Below are positions 15,625-24,444 of a stretch of 64,000 bases of DNA, piece after piece. The position numbers were made by a program, and so were the translations under genes. The notes beneath the pieces were generated by a model. It had not been told where the DNA came from. It searched no databases and saw nothing but the letters and a program-made list of their open reading frames with translations. Position 1 is the stretch's first letter; every line of letters starts with the position of its first letter. Origin of the DNA: 3-1-20CM-4-69-9 sp963833655 (GTDB lineage: Bacteria; Actinomycetota; Thermoleophilia; Gaiellales; Gaiellaceae); contig CAWHYL010000004.1 of NCBI GenBank assembly GCA_963833655.1, positions 806,001 through 870,000 on the forward strand. The letters run 5' to 3'.

Positions 15625-18140
15625 TTCAGCGCCGCGGCGATGGCCTGCTTGCCCGCCTCGAGCGCGTCGCGCAAACCGTCGGGATTCTTGCCGCCCGCCT
15701 CGGCGAGCGTCGGCCGCCCGCCGCCGCCGCCACCGATGTGGCGCCCGAGCTCGCGCACGAGCTGCGCTGCGTCGAGACCGCGTCCGACGAGCGAGTCGTC
15801 GAGGTTCACGACGAGGTACGCACGCCCGTCGTCGACCGACCCGACGATCACGCCTGCCGCGTGCTCCTGCTGGCGAAGCCGGTCGGACAGGTCGCGCAAC
15901 GCGCCGCCTTTTGCTCCCTTCGCCTCGACGAGGACGACGTCGCTCTCCCGCTCGACGATCGTGAAGTCCGCCTGAGCCGCCGTCTGCGGCTTGCGCGCCT
16001 CCTTCCGGGCGTGCTCCAGCTCGCGGCGGAGATCCTCTGCCTCGTGGCGCGCGCCGTGCAGCAGGGCGTACGCCTCGCCCGAGGTCACGGCCTCGATGCG
16101 GCGGGCGCCGGCGCCGACCGACGCCTCGGAGAGGATCGCGAACGGCCCGATCTCGGCCGTCCAGCGCACGTGCGTGCCGCCGCACAACTCGCGCGAGTAG
16201 CCGGGGATCTCGATCACACGCACCTGCTCCCCGTACTTCTCGCCGAACAACATCATCGCGCCGAGCTTGCGAGCCTCCCCGATCGGCGTGACGAACGCGT
16301 GGACGGGCAGGTTCTCGAAGATCTTCCCGTTGACGCGGCGCTCGATCTCCGCGCGCTCATCGGCGGACAGCGCCTGCGGATGGGTGAAGTCGAAGCGCAG
16401 CTTGTCGGGACGAACAGCCGAGCCTGCCTGGCGCACGTGGTCCCCGAGGACCTCCTGGAGTGCTTTGTGCAGAAGATGCGTCGCCGTGTGGTTCGCCATC
16501 GTCGGGAAGCGGTGCGACCACGCAACGAGCGCACGCACGCGGTCGCCTTCGGCGAAGCCGCTGCCTTCGAAGACGAGCACCTGGTCGTCGCCCTCGAGCC
16601 GAATCGCCTCGAGCAGCGTCGCCTCCGCCCCGCTGCCTTCGTGGACGAGCACGCCCTGGTCGGAGACCTGGCCGCCGCCGGCGGCGTAGAACGGCGACTC
16701 GTGGAGCTTCGCCTCGAACGTCCCGTCGCCGCGGTCGTGGAACGCCGAGATCGCGGTGAGAACGTCCGTCTTCTCGTAGCCGACGAACTCGGTCTTCGGC
16801 CCCTCGAGGGTGAACTCGGCGGTCGAGCCGGCGGCGCGCGAGCGCTCGCGCTGCTCCTCCATCAGCCTCGTGAACTCCTCGTCGTTGACGCCGAGCCCGC
16901 GCTCGCGCGCAAGCTCCTGCGTCAGCTCGAGCGGGAAGCCGTACGTGTCGTGCAGCCGGAAGGCGTCGTCGCCGGCGATGTCGCCGCCCTTCTGCGCAAC
17001 CTCCTCGAACAGCCGCATGCCGCGCGCAAGCGTCTGCCCGAAGCGCTCTTCCTCGGCGCTGAGGATGCGGTGGATGTCCGCCCGGTGGTCGTCGAGCTCG
17101 GGATACCCGGACTTCATCTGCTCGATCACGACGTCCGCCAGGCGCGAGAGGTACGGCGGCTCGAGCCCGACCCGCGCCGCCTGCTGGACGGCGCGGCGAA
17201 CGATCCGGCGCATGACGTAGCCGCGGCCCTCGTTCGACGGCGCGACCCCGTCGGCGGCCAGGAACGTCATGCCCCGACCATGGTCGGCGAGGATGCGGTG
17301 CGCCTTCGTCGCCTCGGGCGAGTCGCCATAGGCGACGCCGCTCTCGTCGGCGATCCACCCCATGATCGCCTGGTAGCCGTCGGTCTCGTAGACGCTCATG
17401 ACGTTCTGGAGGATCGCGGCCGTGCGCTCGACGCCCATGCCCGTGTCGACGTTCTGCTTCGGGAGCGGCGTGAGCCTGCCGTCGGCGTGCAGCTCGAACT
17501 CCATGAACACGAGGTTCCAGAACTCGAGGAAGCGCTCGCAGCGCGCGCAGCCCGGCCGGCAGTCCGGCTGGCCGCAGCCGTGCTCCTCGCCCCAGTCCCA
17601 GAACATCTCCGTGTCGGGGCCGCACGGCCCGGGGCCGCCGACCGACCAGAAGTTGTCGGCTCGGGGAAGCAGGACGATTCGCTCGACCGGTTGCCCAATC
17701 GCCTGCCACTTCTCGTACGCGACCTCGTCCTCGCCGAGGCCGAGCTCCGAGTCGCCGGCGAACACGCTCACCCAGAAGCGCTCCGGGTCGAGCTTCAGCC
17801 CGTCGAAGACGAACTCCCAGGCGAGGTCGATCGCCCCCTCCTTGAAGTACTGGCCGAACGAGAAGTTCCCGAGCATCTCGAAGAAGGTCAGGTGCGAGCC
17901 GTCGAGGCCGACGTCGTCGATGTCGGGTGTGCGGAAGCACTTCTGCACCGTCGTCAGCAGCGGCGCCGGCGGTTGCTCGCGGCCGAGGAAGAACGGCATC
18001 AACGGCTGCATCCCCGCCGTCGTCAGCAGCGTCGAGCGGTCGTCGGCGCGTGGGATCAGCGGCCCCGACGGCCGGAACGTGTGCCCTTTCGACTCGAAGT
18101 AGGCGCGGTAGCCCGCACGGAGCTCGGCTGAGCTTCTCAC
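15621..18140 (-). CDS. alaS: Alanyl-tRNA synthetase
   Basis: 839 residues, slightly below the usual 870-880. The class II catalytic core runs from residue 1 (YFESKGHTFRPSGPLIP, TTAGMQPLMPFFLG) through the tRNA-recognition region. The editing domain holds HTATHLLHKALQE and CGGTHVRWTAEIG (Zn/His/Cys site). The C-terminal DHHA1 region has GGGGGRPTLAEAGG. It charges tRNA-Ala and clears Ser/Gly mischarging. A Cys-rich insert CGQPDCRPGCARCERF near residue 195 is characteristic of many AlaRS. GTG start at 18138-18140; 112 nt separate it from the sigma factor gene. Confidence 0.97.
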   Translation of the reverse strand: MRSSAELRAGYRAYFESKGHTFRPSGPLIPRADDRSTLLTTAGMQPLMPFFLGREQPPAPLLTTVQKCFRTPDIDDVGLDGSHLTFFEMLGNFSFGQYFKEGAIDLAWEFVFDGLKLDPERFWVSVFAGDSELGLGEDEVAYEKWQAIGQPVERIVLLPRADNFWSVGGPGPCGPDTEMFWDWGEEHGCGQPDCRPGCARCERFLEFWNLVFMEFELHADGRLTPLPKQNVDTGMGVERTAAILQNVMSVYETDGYQAIMGWIADESGVAYGDSPEATKAHRILADHGRGMTFLAADGVAPSNEGRGYVMRRIVRRAVQQAARVGLEPPYLSRLADVVIEQMKSGYPELDDHRADIHRILSAEEERFGQTLARGMRLFEEVAQKGGDIAGDDAFRLHDTYGFPLELTQELARERGLGVNDEEFTRLMEEQRERSRAAGSTAEFTLEGPKTEFVGYEKTDVLTAISAFHDRGDGTFEAKLHESPFYAAGGGQVSDQGVLVHEGSGAEATLLEAIRLEGDDQVLVFEGSGFAEGDRVRALVAWSHRFPTMANHTATHLLHKALQEVLGDHVRQAGSAVRPDKLRFDFTHPQALSADERAEIERRVNGKIFENLPVHAFVTPIGEARKLGAMMLFGEKYGEQVRVIEIPGYSRELCGGTHVRWTAEIGPFAILSEASVGAGARRIEAVTSGEAYALLHGARHEAEDLRRELEHARKEARKPQTAAQADFTIVERESDVVLVEAKGAKGGALRDLSDRLRQQEHAAGVIVGSVDDGRAYLVVNLDDSLVGRGLDAAQLVRELGRHIGGGGGGRPTLAEAGGKNPDGLRDALEAGKQAIAAALK

Positions 18141-18252
18141 GGGGCTTGATGGTACTTCCGCGCCACGACGAGGACAGCGCTGCGGCGACGGGCGCGGAGC
18201 GCCTCACGCAGTGGCGGCAGCCGCATCGCGTGTCAGCGCCGCTTGTCGCCGC

Positions 18253-19020
18253 TCAACGCCGAGCGGCCCTCGGCTCCGGTTCCTCCTCGGCCGCGATCTC
18301 CTCGCGGATCTTTTCGAGCGAGCGCCGGATCAGGCGCGACACGTGCATCTGCGAGATTCCGACCTGCTGCGCGATCTGCGATTGCGTCAGCCCTTCGAAG
18401 AAGCGGAGGTGAAGGATCCGGCGCTCCCGCTCGTCGAGGACGCGGAAGCCCGGGGCGAGGACCGCACGGTCCTCGGAGATGTCGTACTGGTGCTCCTCGG
18501 TACCGATCGACTCGAGCGGGTCGAGCTCCTCGCCGTCCTCCTGGCCGCCGCCGGAGGACAAGGACAACGACGAGTACGCGCGGCCGGACTCGAGCGCCTC
18601 GAGCACCTCTTCCTCCTCGACGCCGGCTGCCTTGGCCAGCTCGGTGATCGTCGGCGAGCGGCCGAGCTGCACGGTCAGCTGCTCGACGAGCCGCGACAGC
18701 TGGACGTTCAGCTCCTGCAGCCCGCGCGGCACGCGCACGGACCAGCCCTTGTCGCGGAAGTGCCGCTTGATCTCGCCGATGATGTTCGGCGTCGCGTACG
18801 TCGTCAGCTCGACGCCACGGTTGAGGTCGAAGCGGTCGATCGCCTTGATCAACCCGATCGCGCCGATCTGGACGAGATCCTCGAGCTGCTCGCCGCGATA
18901 CGAGTACCGGCGCGCCAGCGAGCGCACGAGCGACATGTACTGCTCGATCAGCTGCTCGCGCGCCTGGAGATCGCCCTGCTCGTGGTAGCGGCGGAGGAGA
19001 ATCCTGTCGGACTCGTTCAC
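18253..19020 (-). CDS. SigB/SigF/SigG-type RNA polymerase sigma factor
   Basis: 255 residues. Region 2 reads SLVRSLARRYSYRGEQLEDLVQIGAIGLIKAIDRFDLNRG, region 3 follows LTVQLGRSPTITELAKAAGVEEEEVLEAL, and region 4 is ILHLRFFEGLTQSQIAQQVGISQMHVSRLIRRSL. The pattern belongs to stress/sporulation sigma-70 group 3 factors. The GTG at 19018-19020 overlaps the stop of the upstream anti-sigma-like gene (GTGA), so the two are co-translated like a regulator pair. It probably controls a general stress regulon. No other Rsb genes are visible nearby. Confidence 0.93.
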   Translation of the reverse strand: MNESDRILLRRYHEQGDLQAREQLIEQYMSLVRSLARRYSYRGEQLEDLVQIGAIGLIKAIDRFDLNRGVELTTYATPNIIGEIKRHFRDKGWSVRVPRGLQELNVQLSRLVEQLTVQLGRSPTITELAKAAGVEEEEVLEALESGRAYSSLSLSSGGGQEDGEELDPLESIGTEEHQYDISEDRAVLAPGFRVLDERERRILHLRFFEGLTQSQIAQQVGISQMHVSRLIRRSLEKIREEIAAEEEPEPRAARR

Positions 19021-19406
19021 CCGACGGCGCCTTCCACCTTGTCGATGCGCTTCGTCAGCTCGACCCACTCGGAGCCGTCCCGGTCGGAGATCTCGACGCT
19101 GTCGCACACCGCATCGAGGATGCGCGAGAGGTTCAGCGCATCGGCGCCGTCCTCCTCCAGCTCGGCGCGGACGGACGCGAACGGGCCGACGATCGTCTGC
19201 AGCTCGCCGTCGAGCACTTGCACGCGCAGGACGGTGTCCTCGTCGCGCTTCGCGCGCTCGAGGAGCGCGTCGAGCGCGAGCTCGAGGTCTTCGAGGCTCT
19301 CGAACGTCAGGTTCAGCCGAACGGCCAAGCCGCCCAGCACGAGGTGGGCGACGCGGTGGAACGCCTCGTCCGCAGGCAGCGTCAACTGAATCTCGTCACC
19401 GCTCAA
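19017..19406 (-). CDS. RsbW/SpoIIAB-like anti-sigma factor, N-box degenerate
   Basis: 129 residues from a TTG preceded by GGAGGG. The N-terminal half IQLTLPADEAFHRVAHLVLGG then LTFESLEDLELALDALLERA follows the start of RsbW-type GHKL proteins. At the place where RsbW/SpoIIAB carry the E-x-x-x-N-A ATP-binding box, this protein has D-A-L-L-E-R-A, and no later GxGL lid is visible. It may bind the adjacent sigma factor without kinase activity. Call rests on N-terminal similarity and the 4-nt overlap with the sigma gene. Confidence 0.65.
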   Translation of the reverse strand: MSGDEIQLTLPADEAFHRVAHLVLGGLAVRLNLTFESLEDLELALDALLERAKRDEDTVLRVQVLDGELQTIVGPFASVRAELEEDGADALNLSRILDAVCDSVEISDRDGSEWVELTKRIDKVEGAVG

Positions 19407-19471
19407 CTGTCCCTCCAGTCCGACCCCCGACGATTCAACGATTGAACGGGCAACCTGGTTGCGCTCCGATG

Positions 19472-20728
19472 TTAAGCCGCTGTTCGGATCGTGCCCGCGC
19501 CGACGACGATCCCGTCACGGTCGTACAGGACCGCGCCCTGGCCGGGCGCGACACCGTAGCTCGGCTCCTCGAGATCGAGCCGGAAGCCGGCAGCGGTCGG
19601 TTCCACGCGGGCGGGAACAGGGTCGGAGCGGTAGCGAAGCTTCGCGTCGGCGCGCGCCACCGGGACGTGCAACCGCCCGGAGACGTGGATCGTCCGGCAG
19701 CCGAGCGACGTGCGCGGGCCGACGACGACGGTGTTGGTGCGCGAGTCCGACCGCAGCGCATAGAGCGGCCGCCCCGTCGCGACCCCGAGGCCCCTGCGCT
19801 GCCCGGGCGTGAACCGCCAGTGCCCTCCGTGGCGGCCGACCTCGTTGCCGTCCTCGTCGACGATCGGACCGTCCTGCGCCTCGAGCCCCCGCCGCTCGAG
19901 GAACGCCCGGTAGTCGTCGCCCGCGAGGAAGCACGCCTCCTGGCTCTCGCCACGGCGGGCGACGGCGAGGCCCGCGCGCTCCGCCTCGGCGCGCGTCTCC
20001 GCCTTCGTCTGTTCCCCGAGCGGGAAAGCGATGCGAGCGAGCTTGGTGGGGTCGAGCGGCGCGAGCATGTACGACTGGTCTTTCCGCGGATCGGCGGCGC
20101 GGGCGAGCAGCGTGCGGCCGTCGCGCTCGACGATGCGCGCGTAGTGCCCCGTCGCGAGGATGTCAGCGCCGGCGCGCCGAGCGAACGCGAGCAGCCGGCC
20201 GAAGCGGAACGCGCCGTTGCAGCGCAGGCACGGGTTCGGCGTCTCGCCGCGGGCATACCCGCGGACGAACGGATCCACCACAGCGCGCCGGAAGTCCTCG
20301 CGCAGGTCGAGCGTGACGTGCGGCACCCCGAGGGCATGACACGTCTCGCGCGCCGCGATCACGGCCTCGGGCGAGCAGCACGCGCGTTCGGCATCGGGTC
20401 CGTCGGGATCGAGCCAGAGGCGGAGCGTGACCCCGATCGCGTTCGGCAGCGAGCGCAGCAGCGCGACGGCGCTGTCGACGCCGCCGCTCATCGCGACGGC
20501 CACGCGACCGGGCTCGTGAGGCGCGCGGAAGGCCGGCCCGAGGGCGTTCGCAAGCGCGTCGACCGGGAGCGTCTCGCCGCCGACTGCGGCCGCCTCGAGC
20601 AGCGTCAGCCCCGCGAGCGGGCGGTCGAGGCGGGGCGCGTCCGCGTCGACGATACGGTCGCCGTCGACCGTCAGCCGGACGAGCGCGAAGTCACAGCCGC
20701 GTGCGGAGTCTCCTACGAGTTCGAGCAC
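19472..20728 (-). CDS. mnmA: tRNA-uridine 2-thiolase MnmA with NifU-like N-terminal extension
   Basis: 418 residues. Residues 75-418 are MnmA: PP-loop AMSGGVDSA (81-86), first catalytic Cys170 in NPCLRCNGAFRFG, persulfide Cys266 in SQEACFLAGDDYRAFL, and C-terminal barrel. It thiolates U34 of tRNA Lys/Glu/Gln. Residues 1-65 (GDSARGCDFALVRLTVDGDRI, LTLLEAAAVGGETL) follow the pattern of IscU/NifU N-terminal scaffolds with one cluster Cys (Cys12) kept and the central one missing. This part may deliver or position sulfur donors. GTG start; the 184 nt upstream hold no gene but a 6-bp-stem hairpin at 20777-20793. Confidence 0.92.
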   Translation of the reverse strand: MLELVGDSARGCDFALVRLTVDGDRIVDADAPRLDRPLAGLTLLEAAAVGGETLPVDALANALGPAFRAPHEPGRVAVAMSGGVDSAVALLRSLPNAIGVTLRLWLDPDGPDAERACCSPEAVIAARETCHALGVPHVTLDLREDFRRAVVDPFVRGYARGETPNPCLRCNGAFRFGRLLAFARRAGADILATGHYARIVERDGRTLLARAADPRKDQSYMLAPLDPTKLARIAFPLGEQTKAETRAEAERAGLAVARRGESQEACFLAGDDYRAFLERRGLEAQDGPIVDEDGNEVGRHGGHWRFTPGQRRGLGVATGRPLYALRSDSRTNTVVVGPRTSLGCRTIHVSGRLHVPVARADAKLRYRSDPVPARVEPTAAGFRLDLEEPSYGVAPGQGAVLYDRDGIVVGAGTIRTAA

Positions 20729-20912
20729 ACCGTCACCGTACCGCCCGGACCCTGCCGTGACTCACGCCCGCTGTGAACCTGGACGTACCAGGTGGGTGCC
20801 CTGCCGGTTTCGGCGAACCGCCTCGCCGGACGCGGGCTCCCTCAGCAGTGGTGTTGGTTCTACGTTGGAAAACGCGAGCCACGTACAGGGTCGAGCTCTC
20901 GCAATGTAGCGG

Positions 20913-21335
20913 TTACTTCGCGAATCGCCACTGGATCGTCTGGGAGCCGTGTAGCCCGATACGGTTGGCTAGCGCCTTCGTGACGTCGAAGTCGCGGCCG
21001 GGGACGGTCGGGCCGCGGTCGATCACCTGCGTCAGCACCTCTCGCCCGTGAAAGCGGATGTAGAGGCGCACGCCACATGGGAGCACGGGATGGGCGACAC
21101 CCTGCGTCTTGTCGGTGAAGGCCTGTCCGCAGGCGGTGCGCGCGTGCGCCGAGCTCGGCGAGTACGGCGCCGCCCGGCCCGTGTAATAGCCGTTGGCGGT
21201 GCCGGGCACCGTGACGGCACCCGGGAGGTCCTGTGCGTTGCCGTCGCTGCGGCGCGTCAGCGCGACGGCGGCGAGGACGAGGACGAAGCAGATGCCGACG
21301 AACCACACCGCGCGCCGGACGAACGTCGCGGTCAC
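20913..21335 (-). CDS. Membrane-anchored RlpA-like DPBB domain protein
   Basis: 140 residues. One N-terminal transmembrane helix (AVWFVGICFVLVLAAVAL) is followed by a double-psi beta-barrel: GRAAPYSPSSAHARTACGQAF, then LTQVIDRGPTVPGRDFDVTKALA, ending WRFAK. The RGP...D motif with its Asp is the RlpA active-site signature, so a peptidoglycan-cleaving or glycan-binding role outside the membrane is plausible. GTG at 21333-21335 overlaps the upstream stop by 4 nt (GTGA). Confidence 0.75.
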   Translation of the reverse strand: MTATFVRRAVWFVGICFVLVLAAVALTRRSDGNAQDLPGAVTVPGTANGYYTGRAAPYSPSSAHARTACGQAFTDKTQGVAHPVLPCGVRLYIRFHGREVLTQVIDRGPTVPGRDFDVTKALANRIGLHGSQTIQWRFAK

Positions 21336-21814
21336 GTCGCGACGACGTTGAGCAGGTCGCCGAACGCGTCGCGGACGAGCCCGTCGAAGTCGGTCGGCAG
21401 CGTCCCGTCGGAGCCGGCGAACTCGCGCAGGTACATCAGGAGGTAGGACCGCTCCTCGTTCGTCGCCAGATCGCCGGTCGTGTGGTCGCGCGCGACGCGC
21501 TCGAGCTCCCACAGGTTCCACTCGCGCGGGACGACCGCGGCTGCTGCTGGCTCTGGTTCTCGTTCCGGCGTGGCCGGCTTCGGCGTGCGGATGACGACGG
21601 GCTCAGGCGACGCGCCGGGGTCAGGCCCCTGCGGGTCTGGACCCCGTCTGGGCGCTTTCCGCGCCCGGACCGCGAGCTCGATGAGCGCGACGATGATCGA
21701 CGCGGCGGCGACGACGCCGATGATCGCCCAGGTCGAGAGGTTCGCGAGCCGCGCGACGGCGGCGGCGGCAACGACGAATCCGGCCTCGATCAGGAAGCGC
21801 GGACCGAGAACCAC
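21332..21814 (-). CDS. Two-helix membrane protein with conserved C-terminal domain
   Basis: 160 residues, not recognised. Two hydrophobic segments lie at about residues 7-24 and 27-48 (WAIIGVVAAASIIVALIELAV). They are followed by a Pro/Arg-rich linker and a compact helical C-terminal region WNLWELERVARDHTTGD then SYLLMYLREFA. The linker RRGPDPQGPDPGASP is encoded by a palindrome pair related to the repeat at 6925-7143, so the linker may derive from an in-frame insertion. The gene lies between the DPBB gene and a coiled-coil gene in one run, consistent with an envelope role. Confidence 0.6.
   Translation of the reverse strand: MVLGPRFLIEAGFVVAAAAVARLANLSTWAIIGVVAAASIIVALIELAVRARKAPRRGPDPQGPDPGASPEPVVIRTPKPATPEREPEPAAAAVVPREWNLWELERVARDHTTGDLATNEERSYLLMYLREFAGSDGTLPTDFDGLVRDAFGDLLNVVAT
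21617..21645. repeat. REP-like palindrome pair inside a coding linker
   Basis: Two diverged relatives of the GGGGTCTGACCCC palindrome stand in tandem: GGGGTCAGGCCCC (21617-21629) and GGGTCTGGACCCC (21633-21645). They match the paired arrangement at 6925-6955. They lie wholly inside the linker of the membrane protein gene without breaking its frame. Confidence 0.6.
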
Positions 21815-21823
21815 CGGCCGATC

Positions 21824-22666
21824 CTACGACTGCTCGTCGTCCTGCGACTCGGCCTCGGGGGCCGCGGGCCCGGCCGGCTCTTCGGCCGGCGGGGGCGTCG
21901 GGACGGCGGCGACCGGTCGCGCCGGCGCGGGCGGTGTGCGCGTTGCCTCCAGCGACTCTCTCGCGGCCTCGACGATCGACTCGGCGACTCGCTTGATGTC
22001 GTCCTGTCCGAGCCCGGCGGCTGCGAGCAGCTGCTCCGTGCCGGTCTGAGCGCGACTGAGAATCGCGGCTGCCTGTGCGCGTGCCCACTCGAGCGTCTGC
22101 TCGACTTCCGCGCGCGTCGCGTTCGTCAGCTCGTTCGCGTTGTGCCGCGCCTGCTCGAGCAGGCGGTTTCCCTTTGCCTCGGCTTCGCGGAGCTCCTGTG
22201 TTGCCTCGCGGTTTGCGGCTGCCAGCAGCTCCCGTGCCTCGTTCCGGGCGCTGTTCATGACCTCTGCGCGCTGGCGTTCGCTCTCCTGGCGGTAGCGCTC
22301 AACCTCTGCCTCGCGATCCTGATGCTCGCGCCGGCGACGTCGAACCTCTTCCTCGGTCTTCGCGAGCTGCGCCTCCGACGCACGCTGCGCGTCGGCTTCG
22401 AGGGTGTCGGCGAACTCTGCCGCCGAACGGATGAGGTGCAGTGCATCCATGCGGACTGCGTGTCCCGTCGGCTCGACGGCCTGGCCGCTGCGGCTGGCAG
22501 CCTGCAGGACGCGCAACTGCGCCTGGAGCTGAGTCGCGTGACGACGGAACGCCTCGAACGCGTCGCGCACGGCATCCGCGTCGTAGCCGTCCCCCTGGCG
22601 CGGCAGATCCTCGAGCCGTGGGAGGGCGGTCAGCGCGGGTTGTTGTCCAGGTTCCTGTGCGGCCAT
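21824..22666 (-). CDS. Long coiled-coil protein (DivIVA-like)
   Basis: 280 residues. From about residue 75 to 230 it is a continuous heptad-rich, charged helix (ESERQRAEVMNSARNEARE, ANREATQELREAEAKG). A Pro/Ala-rich acidic tail ends the protein. It resembles DivIVA/Wag31-type or ATP-synthase-b-like coiled coils, but the short DivIVA N-terminal lipid-binding motif is not obvious. Placed directly after aspS and before two envelope genes, it may have a polar or septal scaffold role; that is inference. Confidence 0.65.
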   Translation of the reverse strand: MAAQEPGQQPALTALPRLEDLPRQGDGYDADAVRDAFEAFRRHATQLQAQLRVLQAASRSGQAVEPTGHAVRMDALHLIRSAAEFADTLEADAQRASEAQLAKTEEEVRRRRREHQDREAEVERYRQESERQRAEVMNSARNEARELLAAANREATQELREAEAKGNRLLEQARHNANELTNATRAEVEQTLEWARAQAAAILSRAQTGTEQLLAAAGLGQDDIKRVAESIVEAARESLEATRTPPAPARPVAAVPTPPPAEEPAGPAAPEAESQDDEQS

Positions 22667-22689
22667 CGGTGACGAGAAGTATGCAGGTT

Positions 22690-24444
22690 TTATCGGCCGG
22701 CCCCGGCCCCGGGGTTAGCCAATCTGATTCCGAGCTCGGACAGCCGTTCCTGCGTCGTCGGTGCCGGAGCGCTCGTCAACGGGTCCGATCCGCTCGCCGT
22801 CTTCGGGAACGCGATGATCTCGCGGATGTTGGCCTCCTCGGCGAACAGCGCGACGAAGCGCTCGATCCCGAGGGCGAACCCGCCGTGCGGCGGCGCGCCC
22901 AGCCGCAGCGCCTCCAGGAACCAGCCGAACTTGGCCTGGGCCTCCTCGTCGTTCATTCCCATCGCGCGGAAGACCCGCTCCTGGACGTCCTCGCGGTGGA
23001 TCCTGATCGAGCCGGAGCCGAGCTCCCAGCCGTTCCAGATCAGGTCGTAGTGCTGGCTCAGCGCCGCTCCCGGGTCGGCTTCGATCAGGTCCTCGTGGCC
23101 CTCGAGCGGGCTCGTGAACGGGTGGTGCACGAACGTCCACTGCCCGGTGTCCTCGTCGGGCAAGAAGAGCGGGAAGTCGATCACCCACAGCAGATCGTTT
23201 TGCGACTCGTCGATGAGGCCCAGCCGGCGGCCGAGCTCGCTGCGCAGGGCGCCGAGCACGCGTTCGACCATCGGCTCCGTGTCGGCGGCGAACAGGACGG
23301 TCGACCCCGGAGGCGCGGCGAAGGCGCGGAGCTCGTTCGCCGACAGGAATTTCGCGATCGGCGAACGCGGCTCGCCCGAGTCGTCCACGACGAGATAGGC
23401 GAGGCCCTTCGCCCCCCACTCCTTCGCGAACTCCTCGAGCCGCTGCAGCTCCGCGCGTGAGAACGCCTGCGGCGCGACGAGGAAGCGGACACGCTCGGCG
23501 TTCTTGAACACGCCGAACTCCGAGCCGCGGGTGACGGCGGTCGCGTCCTGGATCTCGAGGCCGAAGCGCGTGTCGGGCTTGTCCGAGCCGTAGCGCAGCA
23601 TCGCGTCGGCGTACGACAGCCGCGGAAACGGCCGTTCCGGCGGCGTCCGCCCGACCGCCTCGAACGACGCGACGACGACGCGCTCGAGCACGTCCATCAC
23701 GTCCTCGCGCGTCGGGAAGGCAAGCTCGAGGTCGAGCTGCCGGAACTCGAACTGCCGGTCTGCGCGGAGATCCTCGTCCCGCCAGCACGTCGCGATCTGG
23801 TAGTAGCGGTCGAGGCCGCCGATCATGAACGTCTGCTTGAAGAGCTGCGGCGACTGCGCGAGCGCGAAGAACGTCCCCGGCTGCAGGCGGACGGGCACGA
23901 GGAAGTCGCGAGCGCCCTCGGGTGTGCCGAGCGTCATCGTCGGCGTCCAGATGTCGATGAAGCCCTGCTCCTCCATCGAGCGACGGATCGCGGCGACGAT
24001 GGTGTGTGACAGCCGCAGGTTGCGCTGCATGCGGTCGCGGCGCAGGTCGAGGTAGCGATAGCGGAGCCGCAATGGCTCCTCGACGTTGTCGTCGTCGAGC
24101 TGGAACGGAAGCGGCTCGGAGCGTGCGACGATCTCCAGCTCGTCGACCTGGATCTCGACCCCGCCCGTCGCGATGTTGGGGTTGACCGCGTCCGCAGCGC
24201 GCGCTGCGACCTCCCCGACGGCGCGCACGACGAACTCGGAGCGCATCGCGTGCGCGGCCTGTGCGGCGGCCGGCGAGCGCTCAGGGTTGACGACGAGCTG
24301 GACGATGCCGGTGTGGTCGCGCAGGTCGACGAAGATCAGCCCGCCGTGGTCGCGGCGGCGAGCCGCCCAGCCCGCGACGGTGACGGTGCGGCCGACGTCG
24401 TCCGGACGGACCTCGCCGCAGTAGAGGTCGCGCCACCTGTTCAT
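22690..24444 (-). CDS. aspS: Aspartyl-tRNA synthetase
   Basis: 584 residues, bacterial type. An OB-fold anticodon domain (VAGWAARRRDHGGLIFVDLRDHTGIVQLV) precedes class II motif 2 (YYQIATCWRDEDLRADRQFEFRQ), a GAD insertion domain, and motif 3 GGFALGIERFVALF. It charges tRNA-Asp; no gatCAB is in view, so discriminating versus non-discriminating cannot be judged. The ATG at 24442-24444 overlaps the hisS stop (ATGA). Confidence 0.97.
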   Translation of the reverse strand: MNRWRDLYCGEVRPDDVGRTVTVAGWAARRRDHGGLIFVDLRDHTGIVQLVVNPERSPAAAQAAHAMRSEFVVRAVGEVAARAADAVNPNIATGGVEIQVDELEIVARSEPLPFQLDDDNVEEPLRLRYRYLDLRRDRMQRNLRLSHTIVAAIRRSMEEQGFIDIWTPTMTLGTPEGARDFLVPVRLQPGTFFALAQSPQLFKQTFMIGGLDRYYQIATCWRDEDLRADRQFEFRQLDLELAFPTREDVMDVLERVVVASFEAVGRTPPERPFPRLSYADAMLRYGSDKPDTRFGLEIQDATAVTRGSEFGVFKNAERVRFLVAPQAFSRAELQRLEEFAKEWGAKGLAYLVVDDSGEPRSPIAKFLSANELRAFAAPPGSTVLFAADTEPMVERVLGALRSELGRRLGLIDESQNDLLWVIDFPLFLPDEDTGQWTFVHHPFTSPLEGHEDLIEADPGAALSQHYDLIWNGWELGSGSIRIHREDVQERVFRAMGMNDEEAQAKFGWFLEALRLGAPPHGGFALGIERFVALFAEEANIREIIAFPKTASGSDPLTSAPAPTTQERLSELGIRLANPGAGAGR

